This document shows, piece by piece, positions 17,600 to 26,256 of a stretch of 64,000 nucleotides of DNA. A program made the translations under genes and the position numbers. Below the pieces are notes generated by a model. That model did not search any database. It saw nothing but the letters and a program-made list of their open reading frames with translations, and was not told the DNA's origin. Positions within the stretch are counted from its first letter, which is position 1; every line of letters starts with the position of its first letter. The DNA is taken from assembly GCA_963829235.1 (NCBI GenBank), contig CAWHIF010000009.1:372001-436000 (forward strand), in the 5' to 3' direction. Source of the DNA: Bog-756 sp963829235 (GTDB lineage Bacteria > Actinomycetota > Acidimicrobiia > Acidimicrobiales > RAAP-2).

Positions 17600-18427
17600 A
17601 TGGGTGGTCGAGGATTGCTCCGGCGAATGGTCGTTCTCCTACCCGCGCTGGCCCTGGCCGCGTGCGCTTCGCCACGTTCGGCTCCCCCGGACCATCACGG
17701 TACGGTCGCACGGACCGGCCAGGTCGACGTGGACATCTTCGGCGACTCGCTCGCCTACCAGGCGGCGCCCTACTTCAACGCGCTGGTCGAGGCCAGTGGT
17801 CAGGCCAAGGTCGGCGATTTCGTCTTCGGAGGCACTGCCACCTGTGATTGGCTCCTCGACATGCGCCGGGTGGCCCGTGCCCACCCTCCCCGGGCGGTGG
17901 TGATGGAGTTCGCGGGGAACACCTTCACGGCGTGCATGCGGAGCTGCGTCCCCGAATCGAGCTCGACCATCAGCCGCTACTGCTCAGCCATGTCGCAGGC
18001 GATCCGGATCTTTCTGGCCGTGGGAACACACATCTATCTGGAAGGCACCCCCATCAACTACCGGCAGTGGACACTGCACGACCCCCACTGGGACGACCTG
18101 AACCGGGCATTCGCCCAGCTGGCCGAGGCGTATCCGGGGCGGGTCACCTATGTGGATGCGGGAAGGGCGGTCGAGGGCCGCGACCATGCGTTCGTGTGGA
18201 TGCTCCCCTGCCTGGCATCCGAACCGTGCACCGGCCCCACGGTGGCCGGCGTGAGGAACGACATCGTGCGGTCTCCCGACGGGGAGCACTTCTGCCCCGA
18301 CCAGAGCGGCAACTCGGTCGGGCAGGTCGTCCCCTGCGCGGTCTACAGCTCCGGTGCGTTCCGGTTCGCGTCGGCGATGGCCGGGCCCGTCATCAGCTAC
18401 CTGCACCTCTCCCGGCCAGCCCGCTGA
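17600..18427 (+). CDS. SGNH/GDSL-hydrolase-like lipoprotein
   Basis: The 275-aa exported lipoprotein has a signal peptide LLRRMVVLLPALALAAC with a lipobox (LAAC), so it is anchored to the outer face of the membrane. The mature part has the SGNH block I sequence VDIFGDSLAY with the nucleophile Ser, a VMEFAGNTF segment in place of block III (GxND) and several Cys likely to form disulfides. Related domains are acyl-esterases or acyltransferases acting on cell-envelope glycans. A DosR-like box precedes it, which makes it a candidate dormancy-induced envelope enzyme. ATG 17600 was preferred over 17576 from the box spacing. Confidence 0.72.
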   Translation: MGGRGLLRRMVVLLPALALAACASPRSAPPDHHGTVARTGQVDVDIFGDSLAYQAAPYFNALVEASGQAKVGDFVFGGTATCDWLLDMRRVARAHPPRAVVMEFAGNTFTACMRSCVPESSSTISRYCSAMSQAIRIFLAVGTHIYLEGTPINYRQWTLHDPHWDDLNRAFAQLAEAYPGRVTYVDAGRAVEGRDHAFVWMLPCLASEPCTGPTVAGVRNDIVRSPDGEHFCPDQSGNSVGQVVPCAVYSSGAFRFASAMAGPVISYLHLSRPAR

Positions 18428-18512
18428 GCGCGGGCGACCGACGGGGAGCCACCGGCCGAACCCTCCGACGTCGCCGTCCCCGAAATCGGTACTGTGAACC
18501 CGTGCAGCCCCG

Positions 18513-18869
18513 ATGAGCGAAGACCCGAACGATGGCGAAGCAGAGCCGGATGCCAGGTTCACCTACGCCAATGAACGGACGTTCCTGGCCTGGAACCGCA
18601 CCGCTCTGGCTCTCATCGCCACCGGCGTGGCGGCCACCCAGCTTCTCCCCGACTTCAAAGTGGACGGAGGCCGGCGCATCCTCGGTCTGCCCCTGATCGC
18701 GCTGGGCGCGCTCGTCGCCGTCACGAGCTTTCTCCACTGGCAGGGGAACCAGCGCGCCATGCGGCGAGGCGATCCGATCCCTCGGTCACGGATGCCTCTC
18801 GTGCTGTCGGTGGGCATCGCCGCAGTCGCCGTCATCGCCGTCGTGCTCGCGGTGATCGGCTCGAAATAG
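18513..18869 (+). CDS. DUF202 (YidH-like) membrane protein
   Basis: The 118-aa protein has three hydrophobic helices and the DUF202 signature RTFLAWNRTALALIATGVA. The family is small, in the cytoplasmic membrane, and of unknown function. TACTGT at 18490-18495 predicts a TSS about 11 bp before the ATG at 18513. It is followed 14 bp downstream by a second DUF202 gene, so the two form a tandem pair that may make a heteromeric complex. Confidence 0.88.
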   Translation: MSEDPNDGEAEPDARFTYANERTFLAWNRTALALIATGVAATQLLPDFKVDGGRRILGLPLIALGALVAVTSFLHWQGNQRAMRRGDPIPRSRMPLVLSVGIAAVAVIAVVLAVIGSK

Positions 18870-18883
18870 AGGAGGGCCGCACC

Positions 18884-19216
18884 TTGGACGACGATGCAGC
18901 GGAACAATCCGGTGGGATCGATTCCGGACTGGCGGTCGAGCGAACCCTCCTGGCGCGGAACCGGTCAGGATTGGCGGTGACGGTCACCGTCGTCATCGTG
19001 CTGCGGAGGCTGTGGCCCCTGCACGGCGACCGGGGAGTGGTGGCGCTGGGACTGATCGCAGTCGGCGCGGCCACCTGGGCCGCGGGGATGCGAATCGCCT
19101 ATCGGAGCGGGATGTCCGCCGGATCACAGCCGGCCTTGAGCCGGCCGGCGGGGCGGATGCTGACCATCGGGACAGTTGCGCTCGCGCTCGCCGCATTCGT
19201 CGCCGGCTTGCTCTAG
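18884..19216 (+). CDS. DUF202 membrane protein, second of tandem pair
   Basis: The 110-aa protein has the DUF202-type N-terminus VERTLLARNRSGLAVTVTVVIVLRR and three membrane helices. It is more divergent than its neighbour (the AWNRT core is reduced to ARNRS). The rare TTG start at 18884 is supported by GAGGAGG eight bases upstream. It probably arose by duplication of the upstream gene. It ends overlapping the convergent alkyltransferase-like gene by 4 bp. Confidence 0.8.
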   Translation: MDDDAAEQSGGIDSGLAVERTLLARNRSGLAVTVTVVIVLRRLWPLHGDRGVVALGLIAVGAATWAAGMRIAYRSGMSAGSQPALSRPAGRMLTIGTVALALAAFVAGLL

Positions 19217-19527
19217 CGGATCGGCGGCCGATCGGCGGCCGATCGGGCCGACATGACCACCCGACCGTGGTCCACCCGCACCCCTTCGGAGCGAAGGAGC
19301 CGGGCCTGTTGGCGTTCGTGGCCGGGAACGAGCCGCCCGGTGCTGGTCACCACCCGCCACCACGGAAGTCCCGGTCGACCGCGGGACAAGACGGCGCCGA
19401 CGGCGCGGGCCGCCCCGGCGTGGCCCGCTTCGAGCGCCACCTCGCCGTACGTCATCACCGCTCCGCGGCCGAGTCTCCCGAGCACTCGGCGTACATCGTC
19501 CTCGAACTCCTGAGGCGCCTCAGACAC
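19213..19527 (-). CDS. alkyltransferase-like protein (ATL, MGMT-related)
   Basis: The 104-aa protein has the DNA-binding half of O6-alkylguanine-DNA alkyltransferase: helix-turn-helix region VMTYGEVALEAGHAGAARAVGAVL, then LPWWRVVTSTGRL. The reactive PCHRV Cys is replaced by Trp, which defines ATLs. These bind alkylated bases and flag them for nucleotide excision repair. The usual ATL motif is PWHRV, so the second change (His to Trp) is uncommon. The GTG at 19527 overlaps the agmatine deiminase stop by 8 bp, so translation is coupled. Confidence 0.82.
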   Translation of the reverse strand: MSEAPQEFEDDVRRVLGRLGRGAVMTYGEVALEAGHAGAARAVGAVLSRGRPGLPWWRVVTSTGRLVPGHERQQARLLRSEGVRVDHGRVVMSARSAADRPPIR

Positions 19528-20608
19528 GCGGGACCTGCTGTGTGATGCAGTGGACGTTCCCGCCACCGAGAAGGATCTCCCGGCCCGGGACACCTGCGAT
19601 ACGACGGCCGGGGAACTCATGGCCGAGCAGCTCCCGCACTGCGTCGTCGTGGCGCTCGTCCAGGAGCGGATAGACCACGACCGAATTGGCGACGAAGAAA
19701 TTCACGTACGAACCGGCCATGCGCTCGCCGGCCAACCGGGGGCGGGCGAAATCGCTGCGATCGATACCCGAAGCCTCCTCGACGGTGATCGACAGTGGAC
19801 CCGGTGAGGGCACGAGACCGACCTCCAACTGCCGCCCTCGGGCATCGCTGGCCGACTCCAGCACGGTGCGGGCTTCGTGGGAGATCGCAGCCTGTGGATC
19901 GTCGGTCTCTTCGCTCCAGGTCAACAGGACCCGGCCCGGTCGGGAGAAGCAGGCCAGATTGTCGATATGGCCGTCGGTCTCGTCACCCCAGACGCCGCGG
20001 GGAATCCAGATGACCTTCTCGACCCCCAGATAGGCACCGAGGTGGGCTTCGAGGTCGGACCGGGAGAGGGTGGGGTTCCGATTGGGATTCAGGAGGCATT
20101 CTTCCGTCGTGATGCAGGTCCCCTGGCCGTCGACGTGCACCGACCCTCCCTCGAGCACGAACGGAGCCCGGTACCGGGCCACCTGCTCGAGCTCGCACAC
20201 TTTGGCAGCCACCAGGTCGTCGTTCGCCCACGGGAAGTAGAGCCCGTCGTCGATGCCACCCCACGCGTTGAACTCCCAGTCCACGGCCCTGCGTTCTCCA
20301 CGAGCCCGGTTGATGACGAACGTGGGGCCGGTGTCCCGGATCCAGGCGTCATCGCTCGTCATCTCGACCACCTGGACCGATGGCGAACAGGCCGATCGGG
20401 CATGCTCCCACTGGCGGGCGGAGGCGAGCACCGTGACCGGCTCGCTCTGGACGATGGCATCGGCGACCGCAGCGAACGCGGCCTGTGCCGGCCTGGCCCC
20501 CGATCTCCAGTTGTCCGTCCGCTCCGGCCAGACGAGGTAGCAGCGCTCGTGCGCCTCCCACTCCCCCGGCATGTGGAACCCGTCGACGTCCGGGGTCGAT
20601 TCAAGCAT
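19520..20608 (-). CDS. aguA: agmatine deiminase
   Basis: The 362-aa member of the guanidino-modifying (porphyromonas-type PAD) superfamily has WPERTDNWR, DDAWIRDTGPTFV, EGGSVHVDGQGTCITTEECLLN, TDGHIDNLACF and the C-terminal GGGNVHCITQQ, which carries the catalytic Cys. It converts agmatine to N-carbamoylputrescine and ammonia. The divergent gene at 20786 encodes the next enzyme. ATG 20608 was chosen from family N-termini; a TTG lies 12 bp upstream. It overlaps the ATL gene downstream. Confidence 0.9.
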   Translation of the reverse strand: MLESTPDVDGFHMPGEWEAHERCYLVWPERTDNWRSGARPAQAAFAAVADAIVQSEPVTVLASARQWEHARSACSPSVQVVEMTSDDAWIRDTGPTFVINRARGERRAVDWEFNAWGGIDDGLYFPWANDDLVAAKVCELEQVARYRAPFVLEGGSVHVDGQGTCITTEECLLNPNRNPTLSRSDLEAHLGAYLGVEKVIWIPRGVWGDETDGHIDNLACFSRPGRVLLTWSEETDDPQAAISHEARTVLESASDARGRQLEVGLVPSPGPLSITVEEASGIDRSDFARPRLAGERMAGSYVNFFVANSVVVYPLLDERHDDAVRELLGHEFPGRRIAGVPGREILLGGGNVHCITQQVPRV

Positions 20609-20785
20609 GGGAGAGGGCAACCGGACGGCCTCCTGGCTCAGCGATGTGCCGGACCCGGGATCTTACCGCCGGCGCCGAACCGATAGGCTTCCACCCGCGT
20701 CCTGGTGGGCATGCAGAATGTCAGGTGCGGAGTCGACCACCTCCCAATTCCGCCGCCGGGCGGACAGCCGAGTCGGGGACAACCA

Positions 20786-21634
20786 ATGACAGTGCGACTG
20801 GCAGTGATCCAACAGGGGTTTGGTGAAAGCCGGGAGGAGAACCGCGACGCCGTCGTGTCGGCGGTCTCGGATGCCATCGCCGGCGGCGCCGATGTGATCC
20901 TGCCCCCCGAGCTGTTCGAGGGACGGTACTTTCCCCAGTATGAGCGCCAGGAGTTCTTCTCGTGGGCCACCGCTCCCGATGAGAACCCAGCCATCATCGC
21001 CGTTCAAAAGGCCACCGCGGCGACCGGGGTGGTCGTCCCTGTTTCCTTCTTCGAAGCCGCCCCACCCGTGTACTACAACTCCGTCGCTATCGTCGAGGAC
21101 GGGGTCGTGCTGGGCATCTACCGGAAGGCACACATACCGGACGGACCGGGATACGAGGAGAAGTTCTACTTCAGCCCGGGGAACTCCGGATTCAGGACGT
21201 GGTCCACCGGTCACGGGCGGATCGGTGTCGGCATCTGCTGGGACCAGTGGTTCCCCGAAGCGGCCCGGGTGATGGCGCTGCAAGGGGCCGATCTGCTGCT
21301 GTACCCGACGGCGATCGGCAACGAGGTGGGAAGCCAGGCCGACAACGACACCGCCGACATGTGGCGCCGTGCGATGGACGGGCATGCGGTCTGCAACCAC
21401 GTGCCGGTTGCCGCGGCCAACCGGATCGGGCGCGAGGACGAGCTCACGTTCTACGGGTCGTCCTTCATCGTCGACCATCGGGGCAGATCTCTCGCCCAGG
21501 CGGGCCGCGACACCGAAGAGACGATCTATGCCGAGCTCGACCTCGGCCAGGCGGCGGCAGACCGAGCCGGTTGGGGCCTGTTCCGCGATCGGCGGCCTGA
21601 CCTCTACGGTGGTATCAGCACGACGTCGTCGTGA
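20786..21634 (+). CDS. aguB: N-carbamoylputrescine amidase
   Basis: The 282-aa nitrilase-superfamily hydrolase has the full triad: Glu42 (LPPELF), Lys114 (YRKAHIP) and Cys151 (GICWDQWFPE). The segment GPGYEEKFYFSPGN is typical of N-carbamoylputrescine amidase, which releases putrescine, CO2 and ammonia. Together with the divergent agmatine deiminase it completes the arginine-derived putrescine route. ATG 20786 is where the conserved MTVRLAVIQ begins. Its stop overlaps the GTG of the following MFS gene by 4 bp. Confidence 0.92.
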   Translation: MTVRLAVIQQGFGESREENRDAVVSAVSDAIAGGADVILPPELFEGRYFPQYERQEFFSWATAPDENPAIIAVQKATAATGVVVPVSFFEAAPPVYYNSVAIVEDGVVLGIYRKAHIPDGPGYEEKFYFSPGNSGFRTWSTGHGRIGVGICWDQWFPEAARVMALQGADLLLYPTAIGNEVGSQADNDTADMWRRAMDGHAVCNHVPVAAANRIGREDELTFYGSSFIVDHRGRSLAQAGRDTEETIYAELDLGQAAADRAGWGLFRDRRPDLYGGISTTSS

Positions 21635-22785
21635 GTCTCCGACCCGTCGGTTGGGTCTTCGTGCTCTTCGGCATCTTCTGGGGCGGCTGGGCGGTTGCCG
21701 CGGCCGACGTCGAGCGGGCCCTGCATCTCTCGAACGGCGGGTTCGGCCTCCTCCTCTCGCTCGCCCTCGTCGGTGCGGCCACGTCCAACGCGGTGGGTGG
21801 GACCCTGTGCCAGCGATTCGGAACCGGGAGGGTGCTCGGGACCGCCCTCCTCACCTGGTCCGTGGTCCTCACGCTCGGCGCCGTCGCCCGGGTTCCGGTG
21901 CTGGTGGAGCTCCTCATCATCGTGATGGTGGCGAACGCGGGGCTCATCGACATCGCCATCAACGTGGCGGCGACAGCAGCCTTGGCCGACACGCCGGGTC
22001 GGCTGGTCGCGTTTCACGCACGGTTCAACGTCGGGGCCGCGGCCGGGGCGGCGATGTGCGGGGTCCTCCTCGGCGCCGGCTCCTCGTGGCGCTGGCTGTG
22101 GGTCGGGGTTGCCCTCGCCGCCGCCGGATTGGGCATCGTGTGCCTCCGGGTCCCGCTCCCGGCCGGCGAGCGCGGCGAGCGGTTGCCGTTCGGAGGCACC
22201 ATCTCGCTCCTCCGCCGCGAACGCCTGCTCGTGCTGGCCGGGGCGTTCGCACTCGCTGCCCTGGTCGAAGGGGGCATCGAGCTCTGGGGGGTGTTGTTCC
22301 TCCGCACCTACCTCGCCTCGGGTGTCCTCATCGGAGCCGGCGGGGCCGTGCTCGGCTACTCGGTCGCCGCACTGGCCAGGTTCGGGCTCGGGCCCACCGT
22401 CGGTCACCGGGGATCGGCTCGCGGCGTGATGATCGGGGCCGGTGCCGCGGCGGTGGGCGTGGCCATCCTGGCCACCGCGGGCACCGCGGTGCTGGCCGCC
22501 GTCGGACTGGTGATGGCCGCGGGGGGGATCTCGATGTGTTGGCCGCTCCTGCTGGCCCAGGCGGGGGCCGGCCGGACCCGGGCCGGGGCGGTGGTCGGGG
22601 CTGTCTCGGCGGTCGGCTATCTCGGGCTGGTCATGGGTCCCGTCGTCGTGGGCTGGGTGGCCGAAGCCGTCGGCCTGCGCGCCGCCCTCGGAGTCCTGGC
22701 TGCTGCCGCCCTCACCGTGGCCTTGGTCCCCCTCGGATCGAGCAGCGTCACCGCGGGTGGTCCCTCGTCAGATCCGGTGGGGTGA
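21631..22785 (+). CDS. MFS transporter coupled to aguB
   Basis: The 384-aa protein has about 12 membrane helices with a short N-terminus and lacks the large central loop. GTGA overlaps the aguB stop, so it is translated with that gene. This suggests transport of agmatine, putrescine or a related amine, but specificity is inferred only from context. Its 3' end overlaps the convergent amidase gene by 18 bp. Confidence 0.8.
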   Translation: MSLRPVGWVFVLFGIFWGGWAVAAADVERALHLSNGGFGLLLSLALVGAATSNAVGGTLCQRFGTGRVLGTALLTWSVVLTLGAVARVPVLVELLIIVMVANAGLIDIAINVAATAALADTPGRLVAFHARFNVGAAAGAAMCGVLLGAGSSWRWLWVGVALAAAGLGIVCLRVPLPAGERGERLPFGGTISLLRRERLLVLAGAFALAALVEGGIELWGVLFLRTYLASGVLIGAGGAVLGYSVAALARFGLGPTVGHRGSARGVMIGAGAAAVGVAILATAGTAVLAAVGLVMAAGGISMCWPLLLAQAGAGRTRAGAVVGAVSAVGYLGLVMGPVVVGWVAEAVGLRAALGVLAAAALTVALVPLGSSSVTAGGPSSDPVG

Positions 22786-24183
22786 CCCCGGTGCCACCTT
22801 GGGCCACGCCAGTTCCCGCTCGGCCACCAGGGCCAGGTCCAACAGGAGTTGCTCGTTGTGGTGTGCGGACAGCACCTGCAAACCCACAGGGAGCCCATCG
22901 ACCAGACCACCGGGGATGCTCACGGCCGGGCTGCCGTTGAGATTCGAGGGCGCGGTGAGGGCGGCGCTGTTCATGATGGCTCGGGTGAAGCCGATCTCGT
23001 GGATGAGGTCTGCCCCCGGGATGGAGGAGGGCGGCGGGCCTTCTGCGGCAAAGGCCACGTCGGGCGTGGAGGAGCACATGACGAAGTCGGCCTCGGCGAA
23101 GAGATCCGCCATCGCCTCGTTGAGCTGCCGGCGGTAGGACTCGACGGATGCCGCCCGCTCGAGGGTGTAGCGCTCCCTGGCCACCTCGAGCCCTGCCTTC
23201 ATCTCCGGCGACAGCTCATCGATGCGGTCCGGATAGGCGCTGCCCAGATCGGCCACGAAGCCAGGCTGGTTGGCCATGGCCCACTGGCCGCGCAGGACCG
23301 GGAGGTTCGGGTGGACCTCGACCACCTTCAGTCCCGCAGTGCGGGCCAGGTGCTCGGCCGTCGCGGCCATCTGGTCGGCCACCTCGGCGCGTACACGAGC
23401 GATCCCGAGATCGGGAAGGATCGCCACCCGCTTCCCGGCCAGGTCATGTGTGCCCAGCCCCACCTCCCACCCGCCGACGGCGGGCAGGCTGCGGGGATCG
23501 CGCTGATCGAATCCGTTGCAGCAATCGAAGTAGCGGGCCGTGTCCCGGACCGAGCGGCTCAGGCAGCCCATGACCGCCGTCATCGGCTCCATGCCCGCCC
23601 ACGGTCCCTTGGGAACACGTCCATAGGTGGCCTTGAGTCCGAACAGGCCGGTGAAGGCGGCCGGGATGCGGATCGACCCTCCTCCATCACTGCCCGTGGC
23701 CATCGGAAGCAGGCCGCCGGCCACCGCAGCCGCGGTGCCTCCCGACGAGCCACCCGGGGTCCTGTCCTGACGCCAGGGATTCCGGGTCGTCCCGTGCAGC
23801 TCGGTCGAGGTGCAGTTGATGCCGCCGAACTCGCTGGCCGTGGTCTGGGCGGCCAGCACGGCGCCGGCGGTCCTCAGGCGGGCCACAGAGGTGTGATCGT
23901 GATCGGAGACCCGGTCTCTGAAGATCACGGAGGCGTCTGTGGCCGGCCAGCCCTCGACCCGCTCCAGCTCCTTCACCCCGAAGGGCACACCTCCGAACGG
24001 CAGCGAAACGTCGGCCTGCCGGGCTGCCTCGCGGGCCGGCTCGAAGTCGGTGTAGCTGAAGGCGTTGAGCGGGGACCCGGCGATGGCCTCGATGGAGGCG
24101 TCGAGCGCCTCGAGCGGAGAGACCTCGCCGGCCCGAAAGGCCTCCACCAGGCTGCAGGCATCGTCCATCCAGGGGGTCGCCAC
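22768..24183 (-). CDS. amidase-signature family enzyme
   Basis: The 471-aa amidase has the Lys of the triad in GVKELERVEGW and the amidase signature TPGGSSGGTAAAVAGGLLPMATGSDGGGSIR with cis-Ser and nucleophile Ser, followed by GLFGLKATYGRVP. The family includes amide hydrolases of many substrates; it is not the GatA of the GatCAB complex on context, because gatB and gatC are absent. GTG 24183 (VATPWMDDACSL) was chosen; the frame upstream is antisense to the next gene. It is divergent from the D-amino-acid aldolase-like gene. Confidence 0.85.
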   Translation of the reverse strand: MATPWMDDACSLVEAFRAGEVSPLEALDASIEAIAGSPLNAFSYTDFEPAREAARQADVSLPFGGVPFGVKELERVEGWPATDASVIFRDRVSDHDHTSVARLRTAGAVLAAQTTASEFGGINCTSTELHGTTRNPWRQDRTPGGSSGGTAAAVAGGLLPMATGSDGGGSIRIPAAFTGLFGLKATYGRVPKGPWAGMEPMTAVMGCLSRSVRDTARYFDCCNGFDQRDPRSLPAVGGWEVGLGTHDLAGKRVAILPDLGIARVRAEVADQMAATAEHLARTAGLKVVEVHPNLPVLRGQWAMANQPGFVADLGSAYPDRIDELSPEMKAGLEVARERYTLERAASVESYRRQLNEAMADLFAEADFVMCSSTPDVAFAAEGPPPSSIPGADLIHEIGFTRAIMNSAALTAPSNLNGSPAVSIPGGLVDGLPVGLQVLSAHHNEQLLLDLALVAERELAWPKVAPGSPHRI

Positions 24184-24251
24184 CGTCGCGAAGGTACTCC
24201 CCCGGCCCGGGCCGTGCCCGCAAGGGCCGGACCGGCGACCGGTGCCCTCGG

Positions 24252-24265
24252 TACGCTGCTCCTCG
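24252..24265 (+). promoter_or_regulatory. -10 element of a leaderless gene
   Basis: TACGCT at 24252-24257 lies 7 bp before the GTG at 24265. The same hexamer stands at 26245-26250 before the ADH gene at 26257. No -35 is recognisable. Confidence 0.5.
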
Positions 24266-25257
24266 TGCGCACGAGAGACCTGACCACTCCGGCGTTGATC
24301 GTCCAGCGTGAGCTGCTGGAGGGAAATCTGGCCACCATGTCCAGGTCCCTCCCGGGTCGGCGCCTGCGTCCCCACGTCAAGGCCCACAAGTGCACGGCTC
24401 TCGCCGCCCGTCAGGCCGACCTCGGTCACACCGCGTTCACCTGCTCGACGATGGCTGAGATGGAGGGCATGGCCAGGGCCGGGTTGGGCGATGATCTGCT
24501 CCTGGCCAACGAGGTGGTGGACGCCACCCGTCTCGGAGCCCTGGTCCGCGCCGGCGCACGGGTGACCGTGGCCGTCGACTCCGAGGAGACGATCGACGCC
24601 GCGGCGTCGGCACGGGTCGGAGCGGTGTTGATCGACGTCAACGTCGGGCTGCCGCGCTGCGGGTGCAGGCCGGAGGACGCGGGGCGCCTGGCCGATCGGG
24701 CCCGTTCGGAGGGTCTCGAGGTGCGGGGCGTGATGGGCTACGAAGGGCACGTCGTCGGTCTGGCCGACCGGGCGAGGCGCACCGAGCTGTTGGAGGTGTC
24801 GATGGGACTCCTCTTGGACGCTCACCGACTGGTCGGGGGCGAGGTCGTCTCGGCCGGGGGGACCGGCACCTACGACACGAACCGCTGGGCGACGGAGATC
24901 CAGGCCGGGTCCTACGCGTTGATGGACACCGCCTACGCGAAGCTCGGGCTCCCCTTCGACCAGGCACTGTCGGTCCTGGCCACGGTCATCTCGGTGTCGC
25001 CCGGGTGGGCGGTCGCCGATTGCGGCCTCAAGGCGCTGGGCATGGACCACGGGGATCCGTCGATCGACCGGGCCGCGGTGTCGTTCTGCTCCGACGAGCA
25101 CGTGACCTTCGTGCCCGAGCAGCCGGTGCGGGTGGGGGACCGCATCAACGTCCTCCCGGCCCATGTGGATCCGACCGTCGCCTACCACGAACAGCTCCAT
25201 CTGGTCGACGGTGACGAGGTGGTGGAGAGCTGGCCCGTGGACCTCCGGGGGTGGTAG
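24265..25257 (+). CDS. D-threonine aldolase / D-serine dehydratase-like PLP enzyme
   Basis: The 330-aa fold-type III PLP enzyme of the alanine-racemase N-terminal family has TPALIVQRELLEGNLATM, the PLP-Lys segment RPHVKAHKC, VDVNVGLPRCGC and the C-terminal metal-binding DSD1 domain (NVLPAHVDPTVAYHEQL). Relatives cleave beta-hydroxy-D-amino acids or dehydrate D-serine. GTG 24265 was chosen from the -10 spacing and the family N-terminus. It is divergent from the amidase; together they could process D-amino-acid amides. Confidence 0.82.
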   Translation: MRTRDLTTPALIVQRELLEGNLATMSRSLPGRRLRPHVKAHKCTALAARQADLGHTAFTCSTMAEMEGMARAGLGDDLLLANEVVDATRLGALVRAGARVTVAVDSEETIDAAASARVGAVLIDVNVGLPRCGCRPEDAGRLADRARSEGLEVRGVMGYEGHVVGLADRARRTELLEVSMGLLLDAHRLVGGEVVSAGGTGTYDTNRWATEIQAGSYALMDTAYAKLGLPFDQALSVLATVISVSPGWAVADCGLKALGMDHGDPSIDRAAVSFCSDEHVTFVPEQPVRVGDRINVLPAHVDPTVAYHEQLHLVDGDEVVESWPVDLRGW

Positions 25258-25302
25258 CCGACACCTCGGGCCGCGCCTCGAGAACTCACGCCGGCTCCCT
25301 CG

Positions 25303-26172
25303 TCAGGATGCAGCGCCCCGGTACGGCTCCACGTCCAGACCGGGGTACCGGAGGGCCACATCAGCCAGGGTCTGCTCGTTCCAGTAGGGATGACCGGGCC
25401 GGGGAAACCCGAACAGATCCCGCTCCCTGACCGTGCACTGCGGGATCAACTTGGCCCATCGCTGCGGGGACTGCTTCGGCCATGCCATCTTCCCACCCCA
25501 TGTCGTTCCCCGGGCCTGGAAGTCGGCCAGGATCGAAAATCGTGAGGACCGGGTTCCCGTGAGGTTCGATCCCCGGTGGAGGATGTCGGTCCGGTAGACG
25601 AGGAGGCTCCCGGCGGGCCCGACGACCGGCACCTCGCAATCGGCCAGCGCACCGAATTCGATGTAGAGCGGGGTGAACGGAACATCCCTGCCCAGTTCGT
25701 AGGGGACGATCCGGGTGGGACCGTCCTGCTCGGTGACGTCGGAGAGGAAGATGAACGTGGTCAGTTGCTGGAACCGGCCGTCCACGCGGGGGACCACCAG
25801 GCTGTGACTGCCGTAGTCCCGGTGGAGCGGCTGGTCGTAGTCGGCCGCGCCGGCGTACTTGGCCCACAGCTCCACTTTGTAGAGGTGCAGATCCTCGGTA
25901 CCCAGATAACGCGCCGCCGCGTCGACCAGGTCGGGGTGGAAGGCCAGGCGGTTGAGATCCCATGACCGGTACGGGAATTCCTCCACGCCGCCGAACTGGT
26001 CACCGGAGTAACGGGGATGGCCGGTCGGATCGGAGAAGTACTCCTCGGGCCTCGGGAAGTGCCGCCACAGTGCCTGCTGGGCCGCGCGCAGCTCTTCGTC
26101 TGCGAGAAACCCCTCGACGAGCGTGAACCCGCGGGCGCGGACCTCATCGAGCTTGGTGTCCGGGACTCGCAC
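25303..26172 (-). CDS. phytanoyl-CoA dioxygenase (PhyH) family oxygenase
   Basis: The 289-aa Fe(II)/2-oxoglutarate oxygenase has the metal triad H-x-D (LHRDYGSHS) and the distal His in DILHRGSNLTGTRSSRFS, which also carries the 2OG-binding Arg. The substrate is unknown: PhyH homologues hydroxylate phytanoyl-CoA, ectoine and many secondary metabolites. GTG 26172 begins VRVPDTKLDEV; upstream sequence is antisense to the divergent ADH. The 84-bp spacer holds both promoters. Confidence 0.85.
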   Translation of the reverse strand: MRVPDTKLDEVRARGFTLVEGFLADEELRAAQQALWRHFPRPEEYFSDPTGHPRYSGDQFGGVEEFPYRSWDLNRLAFHPDLVDAAARYLGTEDLHLYKVELWAKYAGAADYDQPLHRDYGSHSLVVPRVDGRFQQLTTFIFLSDVTEQDGPTRIVPYELGRDVPFTPLYIEFGALADCEVPVVGPAGSLLVYRTDILHRGSNLTGTRSSRFSILADFQARGTTWGGKMAWPKQSPQRWAKLIPQCTVRERDLFGFPRPGHPYWNEQTLADVALRYPGLDVEPYRGAAS

Positions 26173-26256
26173 CGCTGCGCATCCTAACGGGTCAGGCGCA
26201 GAACCACCGCCTCCGCTCCCGCGACCGGCGACGTAGAAAGCACGTACGCTGACCGG

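Noticed and set aside
18502..18516. Four-codon mini-ORF overlapping the DUF202 start
   Set aside because: It begins at the predicted TSS and ends on the ATG, but such short frames arise easily by chance.
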